The translations under genes were made by a program, and so were the position numbers. From positions 1,922,001 to 1,986,000 of the forward strand of contig JAPYXD010000753.1 of assembly GCA_030998225.1 (NCBI GenBank): a stretch of 64,000 nt of DNA, written 5' to 3'. Of this stretch, positions 21,899 through 35,410 are shown one piece after another (within the stretch, counting starts at the first letter, position 1; each line of letters begins with the position of its first letter). The notes beneath the pieces are model-generated. The model was not told where the DNA came from, ran no database searches, and saw nothing but the letters and a program-made list of their open reading frames with translations. This DNA comes from Diplolepis rosae (Eukaryota > Arthropoda > Insecta > Hymenoptera > Diplolepididae).

Positions 21899-24800
21899 TT
21901 AATATATACTACAGTTACTTAATACGTACCAGATTCCTTTGGTTTCAGCAGGTCCAGTCCAGACCTTAATAACGTATTGTACAAAGAATACAACGACAAT
22001 AACAATAAATGTATCTATAAAATTTTTAAATATATTAGTATTATTTTGATTTTCCATTTGACCCCTCTGTCTTATTGCCATCTGTTCGATCAATCGTTGA
22101 ATTTGGTTTAGTTTTTCACTGTGATCCGACAACCTTTCCTCCAGCCCTTTCACAATATTCGTAAGCCTGAAACCAATTAATAATATTATTGAACAAGTTT
22201 TACCGAGTTCAAGCAATTATTTTTTAATTTACCTCGCCGCTGAACGTCTTCTTTTGCCAACTGACTGACTCGAATCAGAATGTACTTCCGCAGATGAACT
22301 TCCAGTATCGTGTGCGGTTTCAGTGATCGGAATATTACTAGAGAGCTGTCGTTTGGAAGATTTAAGGACGGAAAGGGATGAACGGGATTCAGCTTGGAGT
22401 AGCGGCATCTGAAATTATAGTTGAATTTTATAATAAAAAGAAAGACATACAAATCAAGACAATACCACGACGTTCTCTTCTGAGGAACAATTTCTCCTTA
22501 AGAATAAAAACTACATTTCGTCGTTCCCTCCTAATTTTTTTAACTGAACTAAATATAATTATTCAAACAAAGTTTGCTTCATTATAGATATTTAATCATC
22601 TGTACAAATTATTTGAAATTATACTACATTCTTAGTAATAATTTACATATTAAGCGAAAAATTTACGGATTTCAGAATCGAGACTTCAGTGAACCTTTAG
22701 TTTTAAAATTTTCTTGAACTTGGAGGTTGCATATGATTTTGTGTTCGAGGACTTTGTACCTGTGTCTGCTGAGGATCAATGGAAACGATGCTACCGGTAC
22801 GCATTATTGGTGTCTTGTGTCTAGTTTTTGTGCGCACTACATAATCTTGTTCATATTGCACTACGTCGTTTCTAGGGTCCCAAGGACGTATATCAGCGTA
22901 TCGATAAACCCAATTTCCCGTAATTATATCCTGTTAACAATAAAGATAAATAATGTAATTCTACTATATTTTTATTGCATTTCTTAAAGTATCATGTGAA
23001 CATTTACCTGTACGAAATATTTGGGAACCCATTCATCTCCTTTTAATTTTCTTTCTTTGGCACGTTCTCTTTGGGCTTCCTCTAACTGAGTTTTAGCTTC
23101 AGTCGCAGCAACTTGATCATCCCTATTAATGGCATGTGTCACAGCAAGCCAAAGTTTTTGACTCTCCCATGGGCCTTGATGTTCCAAAGGAACAGTAAAT
23201 TTCTTCAGTCTATGCTTTCGCACCTCTGGAGTCGGATTGAAGAATACAGTTTCTTGCTATAAACAAATTTACTTGTTTATATAATTCTATTAAGGCTGAA
23301 AATAAAATAAAAGATTTTCATCAATACCCCAGTTCGTTTATCGGTGATCATTATCTGTCCATCCCAATATCCGGAAATAGTGGCAAGTGTTTCCTTTCCT
23401 AGACGTATTCTGCCGACGACTTGATTTAATTGGTCAGCTCCACCCAAAAATGGCTGAAAGAGACACTTAAGTTCGTTTGACATTCTCTTTTAAAGAGGAT
23501 CATGCGTGGCTAGGGAATCAACGGAGAAACATAATTTTTGAACAAACAGCTGTATTATTAAAGCATACAATTATATTTTATTAAGCAGCGCTTAATCCTC
23601 TTTAACTAAAATATACTTAATTTGGTATTACTGACCTTTAGCTTAAATTCTAATTCTGTATGATAACCGGTTTTTTCACAGACTATACTGACTTTCCCAC
23701 CTAATTCCATCGACAATGTACCCATAAGGATTCCTTTGCAGTGTGCGTAAGGAATGGTCATTGTGTAATCTTCCCCCCTTGGTAACATTGTTAAAACTGC
23801 AGCTCCATCTAAGACTGCCGAGGTTGAATTTCCATAAAATTTAGATTTAGCTATGATCGTTGCACTGATTGTAAATCCGTCTTGCCGATTTGTCACGTAA
23901 AACCCCGAAATCGGTGGATGATGTGATAACTGGAATAGAAAAGAAATTTTTTAATTTATTATTAAAAGAAATTTACAAAACTTCAAGAGGTTTAAAAAAT
24001 CATTACCTGTTCAGCTAAGTAGAATGTACGTGATCCATTGGGGTGCTGCCAATAACAGCGAAAAGTTTCACCTAATAGTGGATTGTATGGTTTTTTCAGA
24101 CCCTGTGGCTTTTTATAGAAACCCGACAAATACCATTTAACTACTCCTTTCATACGAGTGAAAGCGTCATCTTCCAATACTGCTCTGTTTTTTAAATTTT
24201 TAAAAAATGTATTCAATGCAACATAAATTCTATATTAACTGGTATATTGTTTTAAAATATTCAAATTCTTCAAATGAATTATTTGTTTAAATAAAACTTC
24301 TCAAAAATACATCTCTAGATGTCTGAATCGTTTGAAATCCACTTGAATTTTAAAAATCTTAATTTTCAAAATGCGTGAGCAAGTGTGCCGCTTAAAAAAA
24401 AGTTTACACTCACTGAGACAAGAGGTCGGCGTGATAATACGAATCTGCGAGTTTTTCAAGAAATGAACGTGGTTCTAGGATGAAAGTAGGCAGAACTACT
24501 TTGGATAAATCCATTCCGGGACGAACTTGCTTCATTAAAAACCAAATGAGTGATTTTTGCTCCTCCTGAAGTTCTGCCACGACTTCTCCAGCCTGTAAAA
24601 AAACAAAAATGAAAATATAAAAAGATATTAATTGGATGCAAAGTCATCTAAAAAATTGCAAAATGAAATTTAAAAATGATTAAATATTTTATAAATTATA
24701 ATGTTTGAAACTGAAATATTCAAATTCGAAAATATTAAGCCTTTTTTAAACCTACTTAAAGCTGATTGATCCACCTTCTGATAAGTTCCAGATAAATTTA

Positions 24801-27800
24801 TCGCAAGTTAAATCTTATGAGATAAATTAAACTGAAACTTATCAAAAGGTGAATCAATTTATTTATTTACCAAAATACTTAAGTATTTTCTAGAAATTTT
24901 AACTATGATTGAAAAATGTTTACCGATCCAAGGACCTCGCTTTCTGTGGCGACGTAGGGTGTCTCGTTTATCTGTTTTTCTTCTTCTTCTTCCTTGACTG
25001 AAACTTCTGATTCGGTTTCTGAGGCGCTGATTTCCGCGTCTGCGACCACTCCATTGTCCGGCTGGCTGATATCGTCCAGGTCTGTTTGCGAGGTGTATAC
25101 AGGATCTAGCGTTACTACTTGACGGGTCTCGTACTCTAGGACATGGACAGAAGGAATGGTCATGCGACGGGTGGGAGTTAGAGATGGATCAGGCAAAGAA
25201 AAAGTAGAAGCCAATGGAGAAGAAAAGCGATGAAGAGCACTTTCTGTGTTTGGCTCAATTACGGAAGCGGGTGACTCAATAAGTTCAGGATCGGTTAAAG
25301 GAGTTGAGGATCTGCCGATAAGTTTTTCCCAGTGAGATACAGCATGATAGAGATGTTGAAACATAGGAGTTGGTGAGGGACAAATGCTTTTGGCTTCGCA
25401 TATTATTTCTGATGAAATTGGTTGGGGACACGATAGCAAGCGTCTTTGGGGCGTTGTGGGAGTGCGAGGAGTATAATGACTTAGACAAATCGTAGGAATG
25501 TTATCGTTGTACTCTGGCGTATTTTCGACTGTCGTTCACCCGGAGCGAAGCAATAAGAACAATCATATTACATTTAGAATTATTAGGTTAAGATTTTCGT
25601 AATCATGTATGACACTGTGATTTTTTTTAAATTCATTATTAATATTTCATTAATATTTGAGAAAAGAATACTTTTGATGATTAGTCTGAAGTTTGTTCTT
25701 AAAACTGAATATAGTTTGTTTCATGAAAATGATCATTATATACTTCCCAAGCTTTGCTTTTGGATTTTGACTGAAGACTAATTTGAATCATACTGACAGT
25801 CAGTTTTTTTAAATTTTGTGACTGTCAATTTAACCGAAATAACTTAGTAAGACTAAAAAATGTTTAGTGCTTCATTTTTAAAAATAAAGACAAAATAGAA
25901 CAATAGTCTAGCGGTGTTTACTGGAAAAGGTGCTGCGCTATTGTTAAGATAATTTAGTCATGCAGATTAGTAAGTGGATTTGTGATGGTCGAAAAACATG
26001 CACAATTTCGATAGAAATAATACAATATATAATAAAAAGATTCTAATAAAAACATTTTTTTAGAGGGAAAAATCGAACATTTTCATTCATTCATTTTTCG
26101 AACAGAATCTTAGATGTGTTGTTCAATTATATTGTAAAAATTGTGAATAAAAATTTGTCAAAATAAATGAATATTTATTTTAATGAGATTACCGTGCTCG
26201 TCGAAATGTTTTTCATAATCCGCTTCACTCCACTGGGTCTCGTGTGTGGTCGTGGAATCATGTTGTGGAGAACGTGGTATGGCACTCGTTGAGCGCACAA
26301 TTAAAGAAGAGCAGCGTAGAGACAATTCAAGAGCATCAAGCCAGCATTTTCCAGCTGCTTGTGAGGGAGCTCTAAAGATTAGATAGGAAGTTGGCAAGGG
26401 TTGAACGACAGCACCTAAAAACGTACTCTTGTTTTATAAAAATCAAACGTTACATTTTAATAGAGAAACTTACCAATCGCTTCTTTTTCTGGTCCTCGTG
26501 GAGCCCAAATAGACTGCTCTAGAGGATGAAATAATTTAAAACAAAATCCATCTTTCTTGCTAGGACGTTCTATCACCTGACAAGTATTGAGTAATACCGT
26601 CCCAACCCAATGATTGCTCTAAAAAATGAATATTTTCAACATTGTTTATAAATTGCATTAGTATTTCAGAGATATTAAGAGAGGAAAAAAGGGATTATTT
26701 TAATTAGAGAAGAATTTACTTTTACTTTTGGACTTTTGTATAACAGCAGCAATCCAGGTTTAAGAATGCACCAAAGTTTGGTCCAGCTCTTTAGGGTTCC
26801 CCGGACTTTAAGCCAGTCACTCATTACCACTACTGTTGGATCTTTCAATGAACTAAGAAGTTCATTAGCAACTCTCTTCTTCTCCATACGATAGTTTTTT
26901 CTTTGTGCCTTGTAAGATTCCTTTCGTGTCAATTTGCACGTTTCTCCTGACTGAAATCAACATTACACGTCAACATCTGCAATTATTTCATAATCTTTTA
27001 ACGAGTATAAAATATTTATTTTAAGTGATTACCTTCTCCGATGTGTTGTCAGCTTTCATATTTTCGCCAGCGGTGGACATCCCTAGACAGAAATATGTTA
27101 TAAAATTACTAAACTTAAACCATTTATGAAATTAATGATTAAAAAACCTATTAGAATACAATTGCAAAACTCTTTTTATTGAAAAAAGGGGCTTGAATAA
27201 TTAAGTAGTAAATTCTTTCCCCCTTGACATCTATACGGCTTCTCGTATTATAGGCATTAAGAAATTAGATCGGTTTCTCATTAAATTACAAATCAAACTC
27301 TCTTCAAACTAACATCGCTTAAAAAAGAATATGATCACATATCTAATCGAACTGGTATTTTTTATTCAAATACTCAATGTCTTACAATAATTTTCACCCC
27401 TTTTGTTAAGAGAAGGTTCACTTTGATACATTCTATTAACTAACATAATGACTTTTATAAAAATAACTTCAAAGAAGAAAGTTCAAAAACAATATTCGTA
27501 CTTTGAAAACACCCGAAACATAATGAACTCCAGAGGTGTCCCATTTTTATCAGTTTTCTACTGATAAGGTACTATCATATCCGTCATAATATAATACCTT
27601 TGTTAGCGCCTGAAAACATTCAGGTAGCACTTCGTGTAATTTGTTGTTGAAATCTAATCTCAATATCAAGCAAAAAAGCTGATGTTCAGTTGTGAATTGC
27701 ATTTATCGAAAAAGATAAGGCCAAACAGCAAATTAAAAAAATACGGTCGCAAGTGTTGCCGTTCATAAATTAATTTTACCTGGAGACAGAGGAGGAGCGT

Positions 27801-28702
27801 CGATAGTGGTGCTCATGCCTGCTGTGAGAGATTCGGATGATGGGAGTTTGGATAACGAAGCAGGATGAGCTTGCACGCTACCTCGTCTGGAGAGTCGATC
27901 ATCTGCTGGTGCTACACGTTCATTAGAGAATTATATTCCTATGCATAGGAAGGCTTTGGATTTGGGTAAAGGATTATTTTTACAAGTGATTCTTGAAAAA
28001 AAAAAGATTCAAAAAAATATGATAACGTTTCTAGTAGCATACCAGTAAAGAAAAAGCGCATTTACTTTAATGATCGAAAGCTTACAAAGCCTCATTAATC
28101 AATGTCATTTATCACACTTTTGATCGCGATAAGTTTCAAAATATTCTTATGAATAATAAATTAGAAAGAAAGGAAATTCTGTAGTTGATCAAAGATAAAA
28201 ATTTCTTTATTTATATTCTTTTATAAATAGAAAAAATTGAATAAAATGGGATAATCAAGGATCACAGCGATTCATAGAATTTTTGAAAAATTAATTGAAA
28301 TTTAAAAGAAAAGTAAAAAAGGAGATAGAAAAAGAAATAGATAGAAAAAAAAGGAGGAAGAAGAACCGACTGTGATCCCGGAAAGTTGAAAAAATATTCC
28401 GCATAATATCATAAACTGACAATAGTTCATGCTTAATAACTGCAGTGACGCGGCAATCGTTATCGTTTCATGCTTTTAACTTTCAGAAGTTTGAGCATGA
28501 ATTTTTAAAGCTTAAAGTAACAATTTATAGCTAGCAAGCAGCACATAGTTCATGCAATTTACTTACCACTACTTAATGATCGGCTAACGTTTGGTGGAGT
28601 CATTGTTTTAAATGATTCTGTGTAGGTACCAACAGATGTTGAATGCAAATCTGTTTGTGATCGGCGATCTCCTCCAGGTACCGTGATTGGTTGAGAATCC
28701 AT
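21899..28702 (-). CDS. OSBPL8: Oxysterol-binding protein-related protein, ORP5/ORP8 type
   Basis: Tail-anchored ER lipid-transfer protein; ORP5/8 exchange phosphatidylserine for PI4P at ER-plasma membrane contacts. Fifteen exons: 28702-28567, 27911-27780, 27082-27033, 26950-26720, 26618-26474, 26414-26193, 25528-24924, 24592-24414, 24184-24007, 23929-23636, 23453-23328, 23256-23008, 22930-22760, 22408-22233 and 22166-21899, in phase for about 1,053 residues. A Ser-rich N-terminus precedes a PH domain (about 145-265; [20 protein letters not shown]). A 605-nt exon encodes an acidic, disordered linker. The ORD domain (about 510-890) holds the family fingerprint as EQLSHHPP (625-632, Leu where Val is usual). 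A coiled coil (about 968-995) and one membrane helix (about 1014-1034; [17 protein letters not shown]) close the protein. An in-frame ATG in exon 3 could start a shorter isoform. The acceptor TTTAATAG just 5' of the ATG implies an upstream noncoding exon. Confidence 0.93.
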
Positions 28703-30846
28703 AGCCTTTTTGTCTATTAAAGAGGGACAAATACACTGATAACTTGTTTTAAAAATAAAAAAACGCTTGTGATGTAAATATACAAAATATATAACATGCG
28801 GTAGTTCTTGATTAAAATCATTTACGTATATACAAAGAATAATTTTAAAAGAATTTGAAATCTTTTTGACTCATGATTAAAGGAGTATAAAACAAATTAA
28901 TAGAGCAAAAAAATTAAGTTGAATAATGGTTGGTATGGAGCCTTATTATATAGAATGACTCATTAAAAAACGTACGAGCAGACAATCATATTTAACATAA
29001 CTGCTTTTAAAGTTTCACAATATCTTAATGGAGCTTAATTTTCAATTTGTAGTTCGTGCTATTATGGGCTAATGAATTGAGACATTTTTGAGCGCCGATT
29101 TTTAATCATGCTCCAATATAGTTATATATACTGTCATCTAAAACTGATATTGGATAAATTATACTATTGGCAAGTTTAAAGTCTATTTGAACAGGTTTTA
29201 CTACAAATAAATGATTGCTATTCATACAGAACGATAAGTTTTTATACTTGTTTTCATACTCCAAGTAAGCATTAATTATTGAACAAGAATCAATAATAAG
29301 GCCAAAGTTTATATTCCTAGCTTGGTTTAACATTATTGATTATTTCTAAGTAGCCCTTTCAAAGGGTGAGTTAAAGAGAAATTAAAATAAAATATGAATA
29401 ATTAAATATTTAAAACGGTAATGTAGTATTGATGTACCTTTTTTATTATTTTTATGAAGCACCGCACTATTTTATTCACCACACTTTCGGATCCATCAAG
29501 TTTGTGATGCAGAAATAATACTTGACAAAACTCTGTTAAACATAAAAATGCAGATGTCACGAAATAGCTAGTTGTACATAATAATTAAAAACAATTAGAG
29601 TATCAAATCAAAAAGTATGAAAGATGAGTCAGGTAGAAAAAAAACACCTTTCCGAGTTACCACAAGGGATTTCGTTCCCGATGAAATTCGCAGGAAAAAA
29701 ACTGGGCTTTTTAGCTCTTTAAAACCTTCATGAAGGTAAATAGTCGGTTTCCGAATCACAAGACGTGTCAAAAACACGGAAGACGACCATGCTGCATGAA
29801 TTCTCTGTATGTTCTCTACACCTCTACAGTCTAGTTACGTAGTTTTGTCACCCTTTCGTGCGCGAGCGCGATAGACTAACAGTGAGTTCCATCCTTCGAT
29901 TGATCATTCTGCCACATTCTGCTGCTGCATCGTATTTTTCGCGATAAAATCAAATTTGCCAGAGACAAATGCAGCCTACAGAGGAAAAATAAATTCACTC
30001 TTAATACGAGCAGAAAATGAATATACTCCTAATACGAACAGAAGAACTTAATGTCATGCTTCCTAACCTCAAAAAGGATCAGTCACTATTTTTGTTTTTG
30101 TCTATAAGAGATGAAAAAGTATCTCGATTATACAGTCACAAGGCTATTGTAATTCTTCAGCTGTCCGAGGTCCGAGATAATTGGCACGTCACGTGATACA
30201 TGTTGATTAGTTATTCGCAAATAAATTAGAGGGGTTATGAAGCCCGCTGTTTAGCAGACCTATATAGTTTCGCACAGACTATAATTTAAGAGCTTGAGTT
30301 TTTCGAAAGAAAATTTAAGACTCCAAAATGCTTAAATGCATCGTCATTAAAATATACTAAAGAAAGCATTACTGACTGTTTATCTTTTGATTGACGATGA
30401 CATTTTGATGACAGATCACAGAAGCAGAAGTGGCAGAAATTTTCATATATGATGTATTTCAGTGCAAATTGCTCAAAATGGCGGATTTTGGCGGCTGTTT
30501 ACAAAATAAAGTGCAATGTATTAAGACAACGAAGAAATATGTAAAATTATTCATAATTTTAAAAATAAATGTTATGTAATCTATAAAAAGAAGTTTATTT
30601 TCATTCTTATCAAATGACTGTATTATGACATTACTTTCTTTTTTTAATTTTTATGAAGGAGCCGGAGTTGGTAGCCCTGATTTCATTTATATTGGTTATA
30701 CTGCTTAATGTTTGCAAGGCAGCTACCTTCAAATGATTCAATCCAATAATTTCTGATGTATCACGCCGATGCGTGACAGTTCTGTGGAATAAAAGCATTT
30801 ATAACAATTCATTTACGTTAATAATCTACTAAACTTTCAGTTAAAA
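28703..30846. promoter_or_regulatory. Divergent upstream region of ORP8 and PSMA1
   Basis: The ORP8 (minus) and proteasome alpha-1 (plus) start codons point away from each other across about 2.1 kb. A GC-richer stretch at about 29840-29960 (cgtgcgcgagcgcg) is a candidate ORP8 promoter, and one near 30470-30500 (aatggcggattttggcgg) a candidate for PSMA1. No protein-coding exon is supported between them. Confidence 0.4.
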
Positions 30847-32628
30847 ATGGTGAGCACATCTTGAATTTTTAATCTTGTTTATTGGTCTTTTCTCTCTACT
30901 ATTGAATTATTCCAGCGTCACATAGACTCAGTACAAAGTAACAAGAATGGAGATTTTTAGAAGTTTTTACCAATTTTCACTGAGTAAATGATAATTTTTA
31001 TATATTATTGTTCAATTTCTGAAAGTAATACTACAGTTTTGGCGTCTAAAAACTCAGAAAATTTATTTAAATAAATTTTTACTGTAATTGTTTGCAGGTT
31101 AGGTTTCACTTGCAGTTTAAAATTATTAATTGAAACCATTCAAACATAATTGGTTCCTAAACTGTAACAAAAATTACTATGATTTAAGCAGTAATTTTTA
31201 TTTTTAGAAAATGGAAAATTTAAGCAATATAAAGTTCCTTTTACAAGGAATTAAAATTAATAAAAGTTTCTGTTAATTAAAAAAATATGAGAATTTCAAG
31301 TGTTTATATGATTTAAGTTTCCTTTTAAGAATGTTGTTTTCATTATCACTCATTCACTTTCCTGATTTTTTTAAAAGAAAAAATTGTTTTATTTTCTTCA
31401 GTTCCGAAACCAGTATGACAGCGATGTTACGGTATGGAGTCCACAAGGTCGTTTGCACCAGGTGGAGTATGCAATGGAAGCAGTCAAACTAGGTTCAGCT
31501 ACCGTGGGCCTGAAAAATAAGACACACGCTGTACTTATTGCTTTAAAGAGAGCTTCATCAGAATTGTCCGCCTATCAGAAGAAAATTATTCCTATCGATA
31601 AACACATGGGAATTACAATTGCTGGACTCACTGCCGATGCTAGAATGTTAAGGTTTGTTTAGATCTTAATTCTTCTTTCACGAATCGAAGCAAGATATCA
31701 TGTTGATTTTTATATTGATTTTAGCCGCTACATGAGGACAGAATGTTTGAATTACAAGTATTCTCACGACGATATTTTGCCCGTAAGTCGTTTGATCACG
31801 GCTCTTGGAAATAAAATGCAAACCTGCACCCAGCGTTACGATAGAAGACCATATGGAGTTGGCTTACTCGTTGCTGGATACGATGTAAATGTTTATTGTT
31901 ATCTTACAACTTCTATAAATTTTTGCATCCTAAATTTCAAAAATACTTTATAAGCAAATTCTTTTTTATTTCTTTGTAGGATCAAGGTCCACACATTTAC
32001 CAAACATGTCCATCAGCTAATTACTTTGATTGTAAAGCGATGGCGGTGGGCTCTCGTTCACAAAGTGCTCGGACGTACTTAGAAAAACACTTAAACGAAT
32101 TTCCTGAATGCGAGCTTGAAGAGCTTGTAAAGCACGGATTGAGGGCCCTACGTGATACATTACCCAACGAAGTTGATTTATCTGCCAAGGTAGCATTCTT
32201 TTTTTTTCTGAATTAATCATAAAATTGTATTCGCTTATAAGTCATTAACAAAAAGTTGTTAAATTTAAACGACTTTCTTTACACGTGTTGAAATATTGTG
32301 AAGCCACTAAAACATGCAATATATTTTACTTGAGGTATGAATACCTGACTTAGAAACCTTAACATGCTAGAAAGATTTAAGAAATTATCAACAAGAACCT
32401 GTTTCAAAATTTCAGAATGTATCTATCGCGATTGTTGGTAAAGGCACCGACTTCACAATTCTAGACGAAGCAGCAACAATAGTTTATCTTACTCAGATTG
32501 AGGGAGACGATATTCGAGGAAAACCATCCGAGCCTGAAATTCAGGACGACGACAAACCTCCACAAGATCCTCCAGCGGATCAAGGTCCTCAGGACCCTAG
32601 AGTTGCCGTCGCTATGGATACCGAATAA
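30847..32628 (+). CDS. PSMA1: Proteasome subunit alpha type-1 (20S core)
   Basis: Structural alpha subunit of the 20S proteasome outer ring, which gates substrate entry and contacts the regulatory particle. Exons: 30847-30849 (the ATG alone), 31402-31652, 31725-31884, 31980-32189 and 32416-32628, giving 278 residues (the human protein has 263). The alpha-subunit N-terminal signature is intact: [18 protein letters not shown] then [12 protein letters not shown]. Later family blocks are [29 protein letters not shown] and [21 protein letters not shown]. The acidic, Pro/Gln-rich tail ends in DTE. The start codon is isolated from the rest by a 552-bp intron; no other ATG gives the conserved N-terminus. 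The exon 2 donor is GTTTGT. The gene is convergent with lipoyl synthase, with 233 bp between the stop codons. Confidence 0.97.
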
Positions 32629-32666
32629 GTGGTTGCGTATTAAATAATTGTCTACTTTCATTTCAC

Positions 32667-32672
32667 AATAAA
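32667..32672 (+). terminator. PSMA1 polyadenylation signal
   Basis: AATAAA lies 39 bp after the PSMA1 stop and is the first such signal downstream. It sits in the short gap before the convergent lipoyl synthase gene. Confidence 0.6.
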
Positions 32673-32778
32673 AAAATGATTGTAAGTTGGAGGGTTTTTT
32701 ATGTTATTTTTTTACTATTATTGATAAGTAAAAAACTGAAAAAAAACATTGAACATAAGAAAAATATTTACATCTCTC

Positions 32779-32784
32779 TTTATT
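32779..32784 (-). terminator. Candidate lipoyl synthase polyadenylation signal
   Basis: TTTATT on the plus strand (AATAAA on the minus strand) lies about 80 bp past the lipoyl synthase stop codon. If used, the two convergent transcripts would end without much overlap. Confidence 0.4.
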
Positions 32785-32861
32785 TAACATGTATGACAAT
32801 TAAATTTTCATATATTAATGTTAAATTTATACTTGATTTCCTATTGAAAGCTTGGAGAATA

Positions 32862-34784
32862 TCAAGGTCCCTTGCCATCCTTTATATTTTGATTCTTCCG
32901 TTCTTTCAGAATATTTGTTAAGAAGAATTCGCCTGCTTTGTAAGAGGAACGCACTAACGGCCCACTAGCTGTGTAAAGGAATCCTAGTTCATTCCCAACA
33001 TTTTCCCAAGCTTTAAATTTCTCTGGAGTGACGTATTCGATTACTTTTAAGTGCCTTTTAGTGGGTTGCATATACTGTCCCAACGTTAGAGCATCAACCC
33101 CAGCTGTTCTCAAATCTTTCATTGTCTGCTCTACTTCCTGATCAGTTTCTCCCAGTCCTAACATTATTGAGGATTTCGTTATTAGGTCTGGATTTACTTT
33201 CTTCGCACCTTCTAGAACGCTGAGCGACTGCCTAAAAAGGGATAGCAGTTCGTGTTTTGTTCGGTTTTTAATTTATAAAAGAATTATAGTACACAAAATT
33301 AAAATTTACTTATATCTTGCACGTCTATCGCGGACGAAAGGCGTAAGACGTTCCACAGTTTCAATATTATGTGCAAATACATCAAGTTTCGAGTTTACGA
33401 CTGTTGCAACACATTCTTGATTTCCTCTAAAGTCGGGTACTAAACATTCGACTAGAATATTGCTCCTGAAAATTGACAAGTATAGTTTTGAATTGAAAAA
33501 AAGTTAAAATATTTATTGCAATCATTACCTCTTCTTTAACTCTTGTACAGTATTTGCAATATGTTGAGCCCCTCCGTCTTCCAAGTCTAAATATAAGAAA
33601 ATATATTCATTAACTTTCGAATTTATTTTCAGAAAATAAAAAGTGAAACTTTTTTCAATGAGTAATTCAAAATTTAAGATATTATTTTTAGCTTTAGTAA
33701 TTCTTTCAGAGTTCAGTGATTTCAATTCTTAATATGGATTATTTGATATTGAAGATTATAAATTGTATTATAGTCTCTGAAAATTAATCACCATCACGAT
33801 CAACTGACGTCAGGACGACATAATCAAGACCCCAGTCTGTTATTGCTGTGGCAGTATTCTTTGGCTCATTCGAATCTAGAGGTGGAGGTATTTTTGCAGT
33901 TTTTACAGAACAGAATCGACAGCCACGAGTGCAGGTGTCTCCCATCAACTATTTACAACATTCATTATTATTAATGGTATTAGCAAAAAAATTCAACAAC
34001 TTTTTACAAAAAATAATAAGTGTCACATTGTTGTATTTTATTGAAAAAGACATTTCCACCAGATTTTTACCATAAAGAAAAAAACTGAATTCTTCAAAAG
34101 TATATTAATAGGTTAAAATTACATTTGGTCCTGAATAAAGATCATAAAAATTGTTTAACATTAGTGATAAAAGGTTATCAATGTCTATTTTATGGATGAG
34201 ATAAGAATTTACCATTATTGTTGCAGTAGCTGTGCCATGACTTCCTCCTCCCCAGCATTCTCCTATATTTGGACACCTAGCTTCTTCGCAAACTGTGCTC
34301 AGCTTTAATTCTCGTAATTGAGATTTTATGCGACTGTAATTAGTACCCATTGGTATTTCTCGTTTTAGCCATGGTGGTAGCTTTAGTCTCGAATTTTCCC
34401 CTTTCTCTAATTTTAATTTTCCTTCATACTTTATCACTGGCTCGTCCGAAAGGAAATTTTCTAATTGTGGTCCGCTAGCCAACTTTTCGGAAAATTCTTG
34501 TTTAATTATTTTGTAGCAATTCACACACTGAAATTTAAAAAACACTTGTATTTTTTATAATATTTTTATAACACATGCATTTCATATTTAAAGGCTTTTA
34601 AATAAACGTCGGTCAAAAAAATGTATTTGTTGTTATAATATGTCAGTGTAATATCTAGTGTTCTTTTTATTCATAACTTCTGTATAAAAAAATTGGTTTT
34701 AGAAAATAAATGTCATCTTACTCCGGTTTGAAAATTAAATGTTCCATTGGGTTTGAAGGAAGTAATCCGAGCTGTTCGCAACAT
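32862..34784 (-). CDS. LIAS: Lipoyl synthase, mitochondrial
   Basis: Radical SAM enzyme that inserts two sulfurs into octanoyl groups on mitochondrial carrier proteins, the last step of lipoate synthesis. Exons: 34784-34722, 34527-34213, 33948-33792, 33586-33529, 33465-33310 and 33231-32862, giving 372 residues, the same as human LIAS. The auxiliary cluster ligands are C101, C106 and C112 ([12 protein letters not shown]). The SAM-cluster motif is C132, C136 and C139 (CTRGCRFC). The conserved RSSY is at 344-347, close to the C-terminus. The N-terminal exon (MLRTARITS) is Arg/Ser-rich without acidic residues, as expected of a mitochondrial presequence. All key residues are intact. The start codon is 229 bp from a large inverted-repeat element that separates it from divergent BRAP. 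Confidence 0.97.
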
Positions 34785-35012
34785 TTTCGAGTAATTTTAC
34801 TTCAACAAGAAGCAAAACTAAACAATACTATTCACATTATTTGAAAGAAAGACATTTATACAAATTACACTTCATAATTTTAAGCACGAAGTGTTTTTAG
34901 TTTTTTAGATATAAATAACCTTGGAAACGTAATGAAATAACCTCAAAGAGCTCCTAAACTTGCGCCCCCTTTTTATAGAAAGTGAAATGCGTATGTTGTA
35001 AATCATCTGATT
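34785..35012 (-). promoter_or_regulatory. LIAS promoter half of a split divergent promoter
   Basis: Between the LIAS start codon and the transposon edge lie 228 bp of AT-rich DNA. With the element removed, the LIAS and BRAP start codons would be roughly 480-490 bp apart, which suggests an ancestral bidirectional promoter. This is inferred from geometry and the target duplication; no core motif is obvious. Confidence 0.45.
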
Positions 35013-35059
35013 ACCACCGTGAAGTTAGCACCCCGACTATGAAAATTTCGATTTTTTTT

Positions 35060-35410
35060 ATGGAATCGTTTGGTGGTCGTTTGGTGGCGTTTGGTAGTCT
35101 ACTTTTGTCGTTTGGTGGTCCAAATTGAAAAAGTTATAAGGTTTTCAAAATTGGGGTGCTAACTTCACGCTGCACCCCATATTTTGGAATTTTTTAAAAA
35201 TTCCTTTTTTAATCGTTTGGTGGTCGTTTGGTGGTGTTTGGTAGTCTACTTTTGTCGTTTGGTGGTCAAAATTTAAAAAGTTATAAGGTTTTCAAAATCA
35301 TGGGTAGCACCCCATATTTTGGAATTTTTCAAAAATTCTTTTTGACATCGTTTGGTGGAGTTTGGTAGTCCATTTTCAATGTTTGGTGGTCAAAATTAGA
35401 AAAATTATTA
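35060..35410. repeat. Subterminal tandem blocks in the left arm
   Basis: Three degenerate repeats of about 110-150 bp start near 35066, 35212 and 35346. Each has the order TCGTTTGGTGG, TTTGGTAGTC, a GTTTGGTGGTC-like motif, then AAAGTTATAAGG-type sequence. The same blocks are mirrored in the right arm at about 38510-38870. Such subterminal repeats are often transposase-binding sites; this is not shown here. Confidence 0.75.
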
